Source: Lachnospiraceae bacterium AC2031 (GTDB lineage: Bacteria > Bacillota > Clostridia > Lachnospirales > Lachnospiraceae). Taken from it: DNA of 64,000 nucleotides. The position numbers and the translations under genes were made by a program. This document shows, in pieces, positions 8,768 through 16,669 of the stretch (positions are counted from its first letter, which is position 1; each line of letters begins with the position of its first letter). The stretch is from contig JIAB01000001.1 of assembly GCA_000687975.1 (NCBI GenBank), positions 186,001 through 250,000 of the forward strand, given 5' to 3'. The notes beneath the pieces are model-generated. The model did not search any database. It was given only the letters and a program-made list of their open reading frames with translations, and was not told the origin of the DNA.

Positions 8768-9124
8768 TTAATTCAGTATATAACTGAATGATTTACCCTT
8801 TATAGGGCCCTTATCTTCTATAAGGTATTTTCCATGTATTTCTTCACCAACCATATATACCTCGCTGGTTCTATAAAATACTCTACCTTTTTCTTCTTCA
8901 GGTTCGATAATCTCAAACTCATATTTATAATGATCGTGTCTACCCTGACCATTGTGCTGATAATACCTATGGGTACAAACTGCCGTAAATTCCGTTCCAT
9001 TTTCACTTATCTTTTTTGTTCTCTTATAAAGAAGAGTGACTGAAAAGACAAATGCTACGACAAGCACTATTCCTATTGAAATATAAAGAATAATTAACCA
9101 CTTAGGTATTTTAGATTTTTTCAT
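8768..9124 (-). CDS. Small single-pass membrane protein, unknown function
   Basis: A 118-residue protein with one hydrophobic segment (about 9-32) and a soluble, charged tail. The tail contains RYYQHNGQGRHDHYKYEF, an HxH-rich stretch that could bind metal, although nothing proves it. The fold loosely resembles small DUF3592-type membrane proteins, a weak impression only. The start overlaps the end of the preceding 75-residue gene by 4 nt (ATGA), so both are made from one transcript. It lies just upstream of the secreted repeat protein. Confidence 0.55.
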   Translation of the reverse strand: MKKSKIPKWLIILYISIGIVLVVAFVFSVTLLYKRTKKISENGTEFTAVCTHRYYQHNGQGRHDHYKYEFEIIEPEEEKGRVFYRTSEVYMVGEEIHGKYLIEDKGPIKGKSFSYILN

Positions 9125-9348
9125 TGTTGATTTAAACCAATCATATTAAACAGATTATAAGCATCATTTCTGTCTATGGCTATAGTACTCAGGCCCATCT
9201 TATCATTACTAGATACCATTTCAAGTATATAGATATTGCCACCAGTATTATATCTATTATCGTAAGTTTCCTTAATCTTTACGATATTATCTGTATTTAT
9301 AACGATCAAACTTTGGTTATCATTATAGTCCTTAACCCTTATAAACAT
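9121..9348 (-). CDS. Small hypothetical protein
   Basis: A 75-residue soluble protein, MFIRVKDYNDNQ at the start, with alternating hydrophobic residues suggesting beta strands (SLIVINTDNIVKI, NIYILEM) and one C-terminal helix (RNDAYNLFNMIG). The pattern recalls small Sm-like or ligand-sensing beta proteins, but no family is recognised. A TAAAGGAGAATGTT-type ribosome binding site and the coupling to the following membrane protein support a real gene. Confidence 0.5.
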   Translation of the reverse strand: MFIRVKDYNDNQSLIVINTDNIVKIKETYDNRYNTGGNIYILEMVSSNDKMGLSTIAIDRNDAYNLFNMIGLNQQ

Positions 9349-9416
9349 AACATTCTCCTTTATTGTGTCGATTTAACCTCAAACTGTTGCAAAAAAATTT
9401 AAATTATTTAAAAAAT

Positions 9417-10649
9417 TTATTCAAGTGTGATTTTTATCTGAACTGGATTGTGATCACTTGGAGCAAACATAGTATCCTGAGTAAGTAATTCATCAACTTT
9501 TATATTTTTTGATACAATAAAACCATCAAGCATGTAATACTGGAAGTTATTCTTATCTTCAGCTTTACTATAAGCTTTATCAAGAGATCTACAGGTTGGA
9601 GTGCTTGAATCCATAAGACACTGAAAATCATTTCCAAAGTCATTTACATCAATCTGACCAGGCTTCCAAACATTTTGAATCTCATCATGTACAGGATAAG
9701 CTGATGTATCAACATTAGAAAATGTCTGATTAAAGTCACCACCAGCAATTACATAATTGCCTTTGTTATACTCTTCCTGAAGAAACTCACAAAGCTGCTT
9801 AGTCTGAGCAATCTTTCCTTCACCATTATCATAAGCTTCCAGATGAAGATTCACGCAAACAAGCTCCTTACCTGTATCATTACCATCAGCATCATATACA
9901 GGTGTTCTATTAACAAGAAGACATCTCTTCAGATTACAAGTCTTTACAGGCCATGAATATGGACAAGGAAGACTGATTCTCTCAGAATCTTCAACCTCAT
10001 ATTTAGAAAAGATAGCAACACCACTTTGCACTTTACCTATTGGATCACTAACTGGATAAGGAACAAATGGCGCCTTAAAGTTATAAGCAAATGTCATCAC
10101 ATAGCCATTGTAATCAGGATCCTGTTCATTCACTTCCTTTGCAAGTAAAGGTATATCACCCTGAATCTTAGTTGCTTCATCTTGATAATAAGATCTCTTA
10201 GAATTTCTATCTATTTCCTGGATAAATGCAATATCAGGATTCATTCCTACATAAAAACCATTTACACCAGCAAGATTTACATCAACTCTCTCTGGGACAG
10301 CAGTCATTACATTAGTACCACCATCCATAAAGAAATCAGCATTATCTCCCAGAGCTCCATAACCAATATTCCAGGTAACAATATTTAAACTATCACCAAC
10401 CTTAAGTTTCTTACCAGTGCCCTCTGTTGTATCAATCTCAACTTTTTCAACATCAGCTGGTCTATATTCATTAATTGTGAGCCATCCAAAGAATCCTAGA
10501 ACTATAACAACTGGAATTGCCAAGATACAGAGTATAACTCTAAGTATCTTACCCTTAAGAGTGAGAGGCTTTTTCTCTTTAACACTCTTCTCCCCCTTCT
10601 TCTTGGTATCCTTCTGGTTCTCAACCTTCTTGCTGTTCCTATTAGCCAT
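9417..10649 (-). CDS. Membrane-tethered endonuclease/exonuclease/phosphatase family protein
   Basis: A 410-residue protein. The first 35 residues are Lys/Arg-rich and cytoplasmic; a transmembrane helix follows at about 36-57, so the catalytic part is outside the cell. The EEP (DNase I-like) core shows the expected blocks in order: NIVTWNIGYG (about 88), FIQEIDRNS (about 139), VCVNLHLEA (about 270), VIAGGDFNQTF (about 300) and the C-terminal PSDHNPV. These supply the catalytic Asn, Glu, Asp/Asn and His. The family hydrolyses phosphodiesters in nucleic acids, inositol phosphates or sphingomyelin. The substrate here is unknown; an extracellular nuclease or phospholipase role is plausible. A monocistronic unit, separated from the hydrogenase operon by a terminator and a structured element. 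Confidence 0.8.
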   Translation of the reverse strand: MANRNSKKVENQKDTKKKGEKSVKEKKPLTLKGKILRVILCILAIPVVIVLGFFGWLTINEYRPADVEKVEIDTTEGTGKKLKVGDSLNIVTWNIGYGALGDNADFFMDGGTNVMTAVPERVDVNLAGVNGFYVGMNPDIAFIQEIDRNSKRSYYQDEATKIQGDIPLLAKEVNEQDPDYNGYVMTFAYNFKAPFVPYPVSDPIGKVQSGVAIFSKYEVEDSERISLPCPYSWPVKTCNLKRCLLVNRTPVYDADGNDTGKELVCVNLHLEAYDNGEGKIAQTKQLCEFLQEEYNKGNYVIAGGDFNQTFSNVDTSAYPVHDEIQNVWKPGQIDVNDFGNDFQCLMDSSTPTCRSLDKAYSKAEDKNNFQYYMLDGFIVSKNIKVDELLTQDTMFAPSDHNPVQIKITLE

Positions 10650-10770
10650 TTTTTCATAACCTTCCTTACAGATTCATCACCGAAAATCCGATGATTTCCA
10701 ACTACCATATTATATAACAATTAACTACTTATTGCATTAATTATTCATTAATCATTGTCTTAAAAATACG

Positions 10771-10861
10771 AACTAAGTTGTGACCATATACTCATTCAAC
10801 ATCGCTTTCGCTAAGCGCCGAGGCCCGCAATGGTCTCATGAGTATATGTCACCCCTTAGTT
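10771..10861. repeat. 91-nt inverted-repeat element folding as a three-way junction
   Basis: The two ends pair over 22 bp in three blocks: AACTAAG (10771-10777) with CTTAGTT (10855-10861); GTGAC with GTCAC; and, after a one-base bulge, ATATACTCAT (10786 onward) with ATGAGTATAT (10838-10847). Inside, two further hairpins form: CGCTT-TCGCT-AAGCG (10803-10817) and GAGGCC-CGCAAT-GGTCTC (10820-10837, one G-U pair on the plus strand). It is far more GC-rich in its core than the flanks and lies in a gap of 286 nt, between the hydrogenase terminator and the EEP gene. It could be a REP/MITE-like palindromic repeat or a small structured RNA. No coding potential was seen. Confidence 0.7.
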
Positions 10862-10879
10862 CTTCCACTTCCAAATAAC

Positions 10880-10916
10880 AAAAAAAGATGGCAAGTAGTA
10901 AAAACCACTTGCCATC
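10880..10916 (-). terminator. Terminator of the hydCBA operon
   Basis: On the minus strand a 10-bp perfect stem GATGGCAAGT/ACTTGCCATC with additional pairing near the loop (hairpin 10887-10916) is followed by seven T residues. It lies 20 nt after the hydA stop. Confidence 0.92.
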
Positions 10917-10935
10917 AATATGCTCAATTTAGTGA

Positions 10936-12711
10936 TTATTTAACTTCATTGAAGCCTTCACGAGCAGCATATGTTGTATGCAGAAGCTCATGTGCCTTGT
11001 GGCTGTTAGGCTCACCAAGGAACTTCTCATAAAGTTCAATAATCTGAGGATTCTTATGTGACTGACGAAGTGTCTGTCTCTCATCCTCTGAGTAAAGAGC
11101 CTGAGCTCTCTTCTCTTTGTATGTATCCATGATGTCATCATCTTCGTTAGGAAGGAAGCACTCACGAACGTAAGGCTGACCACCACCGTTGATACATCCA
11201 CCTGGACATCCCATGATCTCGATGAAGTGATACTTTGACTTTCCTTCTCTAATCTCATCAAGAAGTACTTTAGCTGACTTCATACCAGAAGCAAGAGCTA
11301 CATTTACTGTAGTGCCGTTGATATCAAGTGAAGCCTCTCTGATACCTGCGTCATGACCACGAACAGCCTTGAACTCGATAGGATCAGATTCCTTACCTGT
11401 AAGCTTGAAGTATACTGTACGAAGAGCAGCTTCCATAACACCACCAGTAACTCCGAAGATAACTCCGGCACCTGTATAGTCGCCCATGATATCCTGATCC
11501 CAATCTTCGTCTGGAAGTCTGTCAAAGAGGATACCAGATCTCTTGATCATACGAGCAAGCTCTCTTGTTGTGATTACTGCATCTACATCATTAAGACCAT
11601 TAACCTTAAGCTGATCACGATCCTTCTCAAACTTCTTAGCTGTACAAGGCATAACTGATACTACGAAGATATCTTCTGGCTTAACACCATTCTGCTCAGC
11701 CCAGTATGACTTGATGATAGCACCCTGCATCTGATGAGGTGACTTACATGATGAAAGGTGTGGAAGAAGATCTCCATAGTTGTACTCAGCATAGTTGATC
11801 CATCCTGGTGAACATGATGTGATCATTGGAAGTGTTCCACCATTTGTGAGACGTCCAAGAAGCTCTGTACCTTCCTCCATGATTGTAAGGTCAGCACCAA
11901 AGTTTACATCATAAACTCTATCGAAACCAAGTCTTCTCATAGCTGCAACCATCTTACCTGTTACAGGTGTTCCGATCTTATAACCGAACTCTTCACCAAG
12001 TGCAGCTCTAACTGCAGGAGCAGCCTGAGCGATAACTGTCTTACCAGCTGCAAATGCTGCATCAATCTTATCGATTTCTGAATGCTCCATAAGAGCTCCT
12101 GTAGGACATACATTTACGCACTGTCCACACTGGATACATGGAGAATCAGCAAATGATCTATTCTCAGCAGGTGCTACGAAAGTTGAGAAACCTCTGTTCT
12201 CGAAACCAAGGATTCCAAGACCATGAGCGTTCTTACATCTCTCGATACATCTACCACAAAGGATACACTTTGAAGTATCTCTTACAAGACCTGGAGCAAC
12301 CTCATCAAAATGTGTCTCTGAGTGAACGCCTTCATAAGCACCCTCTCTAGCACCTGTAAGATAAGCTACATTAAGAAGCTCACACTTACCATTCTTATCG
12401 CACTGCTGGCAGTTCTTGTTATGATTTGAAAGAAGCAGTTCAACGCTGTTACGTCTAGCTGCAGTAGCCTTAGGTGAAGATATTGTAATCTCCATTCCCT
12501 CTGCTACAGGATAAACACATGATGCTACAAGGCCTCTAGCGCCTGTTGCCTCAACGAGACAAACACGGCATGAACCCTGATTGCACTCACCGTGATTGAA
12601 TGCACAAAGTGAAGGAATCTCGTAACCGCACTTCTTAGCAGCCTCAAGGATAGTTAAACCTTCCTCTACCTGATAGGAGATGCCTTCTATTTTAATATTA
12701 ATCATCGCCAT
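10936..12711 (-). CDS. hydA: [FeFe] hydrogenase catalytic subunit HydA of a trimeric NAD-linked enzyme
   Basis: A 591-residue enzyme that reduces protons or oxidises hydrogen in the cytoplasm. Residues 1-80 are a plant-type [2Fe-2S] domain (C36, C48, C51, C65). H97, C101, C104 and C110 form the His-ligated [4Fe-4S] site. Two ferredoxin clusters use C149/152/155/159 and C192/195/198/202. The H-cluster motifs are L1 TSCSPGW (298-304), L2 MPCTAKK (C356) and L3 GCPGGCINGGGQP (C502, C506). L1 reads Cys-Ser where the canonical motif has Cys-Cys, so the proton-relay cysteine is a serine; the two glutamates of the relay (EEGTELL near 280) remain. Third gene of hydC-hydB-hydA, so an NADH-dependent or electron-bifurcating complex is expected. 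Confidence 0.92.
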   Translation of the reverse strand: MAMINIKIEGISYQVEEGLTILEAAKKCGYEIPSLCAFNHGECNQGSCRVCLVEATGARGLVASCVYPVAEGMEITISSPKATAARRNSVELLLSNHNKNCQQCDKNGKCELLNVAYLTGAREGAYEGVHSETHFDEVAPGLVRDTSKCILCGRCIERCKNAHGLGILGFENRGFSTFVAPAENRSFADSPCIQCGQCVNVCPTGALMEHSEIDKIDAAFAAGKTVIAQAAPAVRAALGEEFGYKIGTPVTGKMVAAMRRLGFDRVYDVNFGADLTIMEEGTELLGRLTNGGTLPMITSCSPGWINYAEYNYGDLLPHLSSCKSPHQMQGAIIKSYWAEQNGVKPEDIFVVSVMPCTAKKFEKDRDQLKVNGLNDVDAVITTRELARMIKRSGILFDRLPDEDWDQDIMGDYTGAGVIFGVTGGVMEAALRTVYFKLTGKESDPIEFKAVRGHDAGIREASLDINGTTVNVALASGMKSAKVLLDEIREGKSKYHFIEIMGCPGGCINGGGQPYVRECFLPNEDDDIMDTYKEKRAQALYSEDERQTLRQSHKNPQIIELYEKFLGEPNSHKAHELLHTTYAAREGFNEVK

Positions 12712-12725
12712 AGTTAGTTACCTCC

Positions 12726-14609
12726 TTATTCTTTTGAAATAGCGCTAAGTCTACAGTTACTCATACAAAGTCCGCACTTTACGCACTTCTCTGGATCAAT
12801 CTCATATGATGCAAGCTTATGACCCTCAGCGATATAATCTGTCTGAGTGATGCATGAAGCAGGACAATTCTTAGCACAAAGACCACAGCCTACGCACTTA
12901 TCCTTGTCAATCTTGTACTGCATAAGGTTCTTACATACATGAGCTGGACACTTCTTATCAACGATATGAGCGATGTACTCATCGCGGAAATGCTTAAGTG
13001 TTGAATTAACTGGGTTAGCTGCAGTCTGACCAAGAGCACAAAGTGAGTTAGTCTGAATTGTCTTTGAAAGCTCTTCAAGAGTATCAAGATCTTCCATAGT
13101 TCCCTTACCCTCAGTAATCTTTGTGAGGATCTCAAGGATTCTCTTTGTACCGATACGACATGGAGAACACTTACCACATGACTCATCACAGATGAACTCC
13201 ATGTAGAATTTAGCAACGTCAACCATACAGTTATCTTCATCCATAACGATAGCACCACCAGAACCCATCATAGATCCCTTCTGTACTAAGTTATCGAAAT
13301 CGATTGGCTCATCAAGGAATTCTTCTGTAAGACATCCACCTGAAGGACCACCAGTCTGGATAGCCTTGAACTTCTTACCATTAGGAATACCACCACCGAT
13401 ATCATAAATGAGCTCGCGAAGTGTTGTTCCCATAGGAACCTCAACAAGACCAACGTTATTTACTTTACCACCGAGAGCGAATACCTTAGTACCCTTTGAT
13501 CCCTCTGTACCAACTGAAGCGAACTCTGATGCTCCCTCACGAAGAATGTAAGGTACACAAGCAAGTGTCTCAACGTTGTTAACACAGGTAGGTTTCTCCC
13601 AAAGTCCCTTGATTGCTGGGAAAGGAGGACGAGGTCTAGGCATACCACGCTTACCTTCGATAGAATTAAGGAGTGCTGTCTCCTCACCACAAACGAACGC
13701 ACCAGCACCAAGTCTGATGTGACAATCAAATGAGAAATCAGTACCGAAGATATTCTTTCCGAGAAGTCCCATCTCTCTAGCCTGAGATATAGCAAGCTTT
13801 AAACGATTAACAGCGATAGGATACTCAGCACGTACATAGAAATAACCTTCTGATGCACCAAATGCATAACCAGCGATCATCATACCCTCGATAACTGCAA
13901 GTGGGTTACCTTCAAGGATTGAACGATCCATGAATGCACCTGGATCACCCTCATCACCATTACATACAACGTACTTCTGATCAGCCTTTACGTTGTAAGC
14001 AAACTGCCATTTTCTACCTGTAGGGAATCCACCGCCTCCACGGCCACGAAGACCTGAAGCAAGAACTTCATCAATAACTTCCTGCTGTGTCATTGAAAGA
14101 GCCTTCTTGATACCCTGGAAAGCACCCATACCGATAGCTTCATTGATATCTTCAGGATTGATAACACCACAACCATGAAGAGCAACACGACGCTGCTTCT
14201 TATAGAAGTTGATATCCTCCTGCTTTACTTTCTTTTCCTTTGTTGCTGGATCAACATAGAGAAGTCTCTCTACGATCTCACCACCAATAATATCCTTCTC
14301 TACGATCTCATCAACATCGTCGATGTTAACCATACGATACAGAGTATCTTCAGGATAAATCTTTACAAATGGTCCCTGTGAACAGAAACCGAAACAACCT
14401 ACAATATTAACTGTAGCCTTGTCTGAAAGTCCCTTTTCTTCAAGAACCTTCTCAAACTTCTCTTTGATATCCATAGAGTTGCTTGAGAGACATCCAGTAC
14501 CACCACAGAGAACAATATGTCTCTTGCCGTCAGCACCAGTAAGCTTATCATCCAGACACTTAGTACAAGTGGATGAGCATTCTTCTAATTTCTGAACTGT
14601 ATCTATCAT
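12726..14609 (-). CDS. hydB: HydB, NuoF-like flavin subunit of the trimeric hydrogenase
   Basis: A 627-residue subunit that carries FMN, binds NAD(H) and passes electrons to HydA. An N-terminal thioredoxin-like [2Fe-2S] domain uses C35, C40, C72 and C76. The NuoF core shows the nucleotide/flavin motif GRGGGGFPTGRKW (about 195) and GAGAFVCGEETAL (about 310). SCGKCSPCRIG (near 460) binds a [4Fe-4S] cluster. The C-terminus adds two ferredoxin clusters (CVGCGLCAKNCP and CVKCGLCMSNC). I chose ATG at 14609 (MIDTVQKLEE) because GGGAGG lies 7 nt upstream; a start 16 codons earlier would overlap hydC. It lies between hydC (16-nt gap) and hydA (14-nt gap). Confidence 0.92.
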   Translation of the reverse strand: MIDTVQKLEECSSTCTKCLDDKLTGADGKRHIVLCGGTGCLSSNSMDIKEKFEKVLEEKGLSDKATVNIVGCFGFCSQGPFVKIYPEDTLYRMVNIDDVDEIVEKDIIGGEIVERLLYVDPATKEKKVKQEDINFYKKQRRVALHGCGVINPEDINEAIGMGAFQGIKKALSMTQQEVIDEVLASGLRGRGGGGFPTGRKWQFAYNVKADQKYVVCNGDEGDPGAFMDRSILEGNPLAVIEGMMIAGYAFGASEGYFYVRAEYPIAVNRLKLAISQAREMGLLGKNIFGTDFSFDCHIRLGAGAFVCGEETALLNSIEGKRGMPRPRPPFPAIKGLWEKPTCVNNVETLACVPYILREGASEFASVGTEGSKGTKVFALGGKVNNVGLVEVPMGTTLRELIYDIGGGIPNGKKFKAIQTGGPSGGCLTEEFLDEPIDFDNLVQKGSMMGSGGAIVMDEDNCMVDVAKFYMEFICDESCGKCSPCRIGTKRILEILTKITEGKGTMEDLDTLEELSKTIQTNSLCALGQTAANPVNSTLKHFRDEYIAHIVDKKCPAHVCKNLMQYKIDKDKCVGCGLCAKNCPASCITQTDYIAEGHKLASYEIDPEKCVKCGLCMSNCRLSAISKE

Positions 14610-14625
14610 CTCATATCCTCCCTTC

Positions 14626-15111
14626 CTAAGCGCCGGCCTGAGCCTTGTAGTCTTCAATTATCTGTGGAACCTGGCCCACCTCAACCTTTGGAAATACTTT
14701 ACCATTAATGCTTACAGCTGGTGCAATACCACAAGCACCGATGCATCTAAGCGCATCAAGAGTAAAGAGACCATCTGCTGAAGTCTCACCTGGAGCTATA
14801 TTGAGAAGCTCAGAGAATTTGTCAATAACATTCTGTGCTCCCTTTACATAGCAAGCTGTACCAAGACAGCATCCGATAACATACTTTCCCTTTGGTGTAA
14901 GGGAAAAGAATGAATAAAATGTAACAACACCATAGATTTCTGCGACTGAAATTCCAGTCTTCTTTGATACTATTTCCTGTACATCGAGAGGTATGTAACC
15001 ATACTCATTCTGGATGTCACTGAGTATCATCATGAGAGGAGTCTTCTCTTCTGTGTATCTATCACAGATCTCCTCAATTTTCGCTACCGCAGTAGCCTGT
15101 AAGTTACTCAT
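14626..15111 (-). CDS. hydC: HydC, NuoE-like [2Fe-2S] subunit of the trimeric hydrogenase
   Basis: A 161-residue thioredoxin-like ferredoxin. The cluster ligands are CLGTAC (C82, C87) and CIGAC (C123, C127), the CX4C and CX3C pairs of the NuoE family. The N-terminal helical part (residues 8-75, with GYIPLDVQEIVSKKTGI and GVVTFYSFF) is standard for the family. It completes the HydABC complex and is first in the operon, after a promoter at about 15171-15199 and a leader of roughly 55 nt. Confidence 0.92.
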   Translation of the reverse strand: MSNLQATAVAKIEEICDRYTEEKTPLMMILSDIQNEYGYIPLDVQEIVSKKTGISVAEIYGVVTFYSFFSLTPKGKYVIGCCLGTACYVKGAQNVIDKFSELLNIAPGETSADGLFTLDALRCIGACGIAPAVSINGKVFPKVEVGQVPQIIEDYKAQAGA

Positions 15112-15170
15112 AAGCAGCCCCTTTCGCAGTTTATTTTTACGTGTGAGTCACCTCATCGCGCACTATGTCT

Positions 15171-15199
15171 ATTTTAGCAAATAGAGAGCGGTTAAACAA
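15171..15199 (-). promoter_or_regulatory. Probable promoter of hydCBA
   Basis: Minus strand TTGTTT (15194-15199), 17-nt spacer, TAAAAT (15171-15176). Both boxes deviate from consensus, which fits a regulated promoter. It is the best-spaced pair in the 155-nt gap before hydC. Confidence 0.5.
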
Positions 15200-15211
15200 A
15201 GTTAACTTTGT
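15196..15211. promoter_or_regulatory. 16-bp perfect palindrome overlapping the hydCBA -35 box
   Basis: ACAAAGTTAACTTTGT reads the same on both strands and overlaps the predicted -35 hexamer by 4 nt. This is the arrangement expected for a repressor operator. It is not a match to the Rex consensus (GTTAA-N4-TTAAC spacing is not kept), so the regulator is unknown. Confidence 0.5.
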
Positions 15212-15233
15212 ATAAAAGAATGTAATCTTTATT

Positions 15234-15262
15234 CAAAAATAACAGACCCTAAAGGGTCTGTT
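15234..15262 (-). terminator. Terminator after lspA
   Basis: A 9-10 bp stem AACAGACCC/GGGTCTGTT (15241-15262) directly after the lspA stop is followed on the minus strand by an ATTTTTG run. It ends the long galE-to-lspA gene series. Confidence 0.85.
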
Positions 15263-15267
15263 ATCAT

Positions 15268-15828
15268 TCACTCAGCATCGTCTTTTTTTGTTTCGTTAAC
15301 ATTATCTATTTTCTTATCATTTTCCGTATTTTTCTTTGACTTATTTTGCTCTTCTTCATCATCTTTGTATATAAAAATCGCAAGAAAAACAAGTATAAAA
15401 GCACTTACCGTTACACAGATATCAGCAAAATTAAATACTGGGAAATCTATAAATTTAGCATATATAAAATCTACAACATAATTTAGTCTAATTCTATCAA
15501 TAAGATTACCAATCGCACCACCTATAGTGATAACAGTAAATAATCTAAGAAGTTTCCTATCATCACGATCAATATTTTTAAAAAACAGATATCCTAAAAA
15601 AATGATCATAACAACTGAGACTCCGGCAAGAAGCATGGTATTCTTATTAAATGAGCCCCAAGCAGCACCTGTGTTTTTAATATAATATAAAACGAGATCA
15701 TCACCTATTAGTTTTATCTCGTCAGAATAAGGTATCATATTCTTTACTACGAGATATTTAGTTAATTGATCTATAGCAACTAAAACTATTATCAATAGCG
15801 CTGCTAAGCTGATTCTTTTAGCCTTCAT
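15268..15828 (-). CDS. lspA: Lipoprotein signal peptidase (signal peptidase II)
   Basis: A 186-residue membrane aspartyl protease that cuts the signal peptide of diacylglyceryl-prolipoproteins, such as the lipoproteins encoded in this window. Four hydrophobic segments lie at about 8-28, 65-84, 95-112 and 135-155. The family motifs are NTGAAWG (52-58), GNLIDR (107-112), VVDFI with catalytic D120, and FNFADICVT with catalytic D136. The tail after residue 156 is unusually long and charged (Lys/Asp/Glu-rich), beyond the usual 150-165 residues. It ends the envelope gene series and has an AGAGGG ribosome binding site. Confidence 0.93.
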   Translation of the reverse strand: MKAKRISLAALLIIVLVAIDQLTKYLVVKNMIPYSDEIKLIGDDLVLYYIKNTGAAWGSFNKNTMLLAGVSVVMIIFLGYLFFKNIDRDDRKLLRLFTVITIGGAIGNLIDRIRLNYVVDFIYAKFIDFPVFNFADICVTVSAFILVFLAIFIYKDDEEEQNKSKKNTENDKKIDNVNETKKDDAE

Positions 15829-15855
15829 TCAATCCCTCTTTATAAAACATAAGAA

Positions 15856-15878
15856 TAGCATCCCGATAAAGGATGCTA
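15856..15878 (-). terminator. Weak hairpin between divIVA and lspA
   Basis: A perfect 8-bp stem TAGCATCC/GGATGCTA with a 7-nt loop, followed on the minus strand by TTCTTATGTTTT. The T tract is interrupted, so it may only partly terminate transcription or protect the 3' end. Confidence 0.5.
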
Positions 15879-15931
15879 CTCTGGATATTTCAATATGTTA
15901 TAAACTATATCATTCCCTTAAAGGAACAGAT

Positions 15932-16627
15932 TTAAAAGTCATCCATAAATGTTATATCAGCAAAAGGATCAATCCCTTCACCGCCTAAAGTCGAGCCATA
16001 GACATTTGAAGAATTACTATTCTTATTTGCCATACTCAGCTTTGTACCAGAAGTGCTTCCTGTAGAAAGACTATTTGACCCTGGAGTATCCTTAACCTTT
16101 TCAGCTGATACAAAATCAAAGTTTCTTTCTTCAGCTTCCTCTTCTTTTCTATGACCTGCCTGTGCAACAGTATTTGCTGCATTAGGATCAAAATCATTAT
16201 CATCAAGTGTTCTACGAAGTTTTCTTATAAGGCTGTTAAAGTTTGCCTTATACTCAGCATATTTAGCAGTAAGATCAAGAATCTCTGCTTCCAGTTTCTC
16301 TCTTTCCTGCTTAGCTTCTTTTATAATCTCATTACCACGACTGACTGCTTCATTCTCGATTGCTTTTGCATTCTTTTCAGCATTAGTCTTGGACTCTTCG
16401 ATATTCTTATCAGTTAAAAGAAGTTTCTTATTAAGCTCATCTTCTGTCGCTTTATAATGCTGTACTGTATCAGTTAAAGTAATAACTTTCTCTTTTAATT
16501 CAGCATTAGATCTATATAGCTCTCCGTAACTTTTAGATACTTCATCAAAGAATGCCTGAACATCCTTTTTATCAAATCCCAAACCAGGCTTGAATTTCTT
16601 CTGTTGAACATCAAGTGGTGTTAACAT
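15932..16627 (-). CDS. divIVA: DivIVA-domain protein
   Basis: A 231-residue coiled-coil protein. Residues 1-60 show the DivIVA membrane-curvature-binding signature (MLTPLDVQQKKF, GFDKKDVQAFFDEV). A long heptad-like coiled coil covers about 40-140, and the tail is Ser/Asn/Gly-rich and probably disordered. DivIVA-family proteins gather at septa and poles and organise division or cell wall growth. Its place after sepF matches the Firmicute ylm cluster. GGGGG-rich Shine-Dalgarno bases precede the ATG. GpsB is a related alternative, but it is shorter. Confidence 0.85.
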   Translation of the reverse strand: MLTPLDVQQKKFKPGLGFDKKDVQAFFDEVSKSYGELYRSNAELKEKVITLTDTVQHYKATEDELNKKLLLTDKNIEESKTNAEKNAKAIENEAVSRGNEIIKEAKQEREKLEAEILDLTAKYAEYKANFNSLIRKLRRTLDDNDFDPNAANTVAQAGHRKEEEAEERNFDFVSAEKVKDTPGSNSLSTGSTSGTKLSMANKNSNSSNVYGSTLGGEGIDPFADITFMDDF

Positions 16628-16669
16628 GTTGTCCCCGAACCCCCTTCTGAAATAGATATTTCAGATGTA

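Noticed and set aside
14610-14657. 16-codon N-terminal extension of hydB
   Set aside because: It overlaps the hydC end and lacks a ribosome binding site; GGGAGG precedes the chosen start.
10936-15111. Complex I (Nuo) E, F and G genes
   Set aside because: HydA carries the L1-L3 H-cluster motifs of [FeFe] hydrogenase, and no other nuo genes are present.
15191-15211. Rex operator upstream of hydC
   Set aside because: The half-site spacing of the Rex consensus is not met; kept only as an unassigned palindrome.
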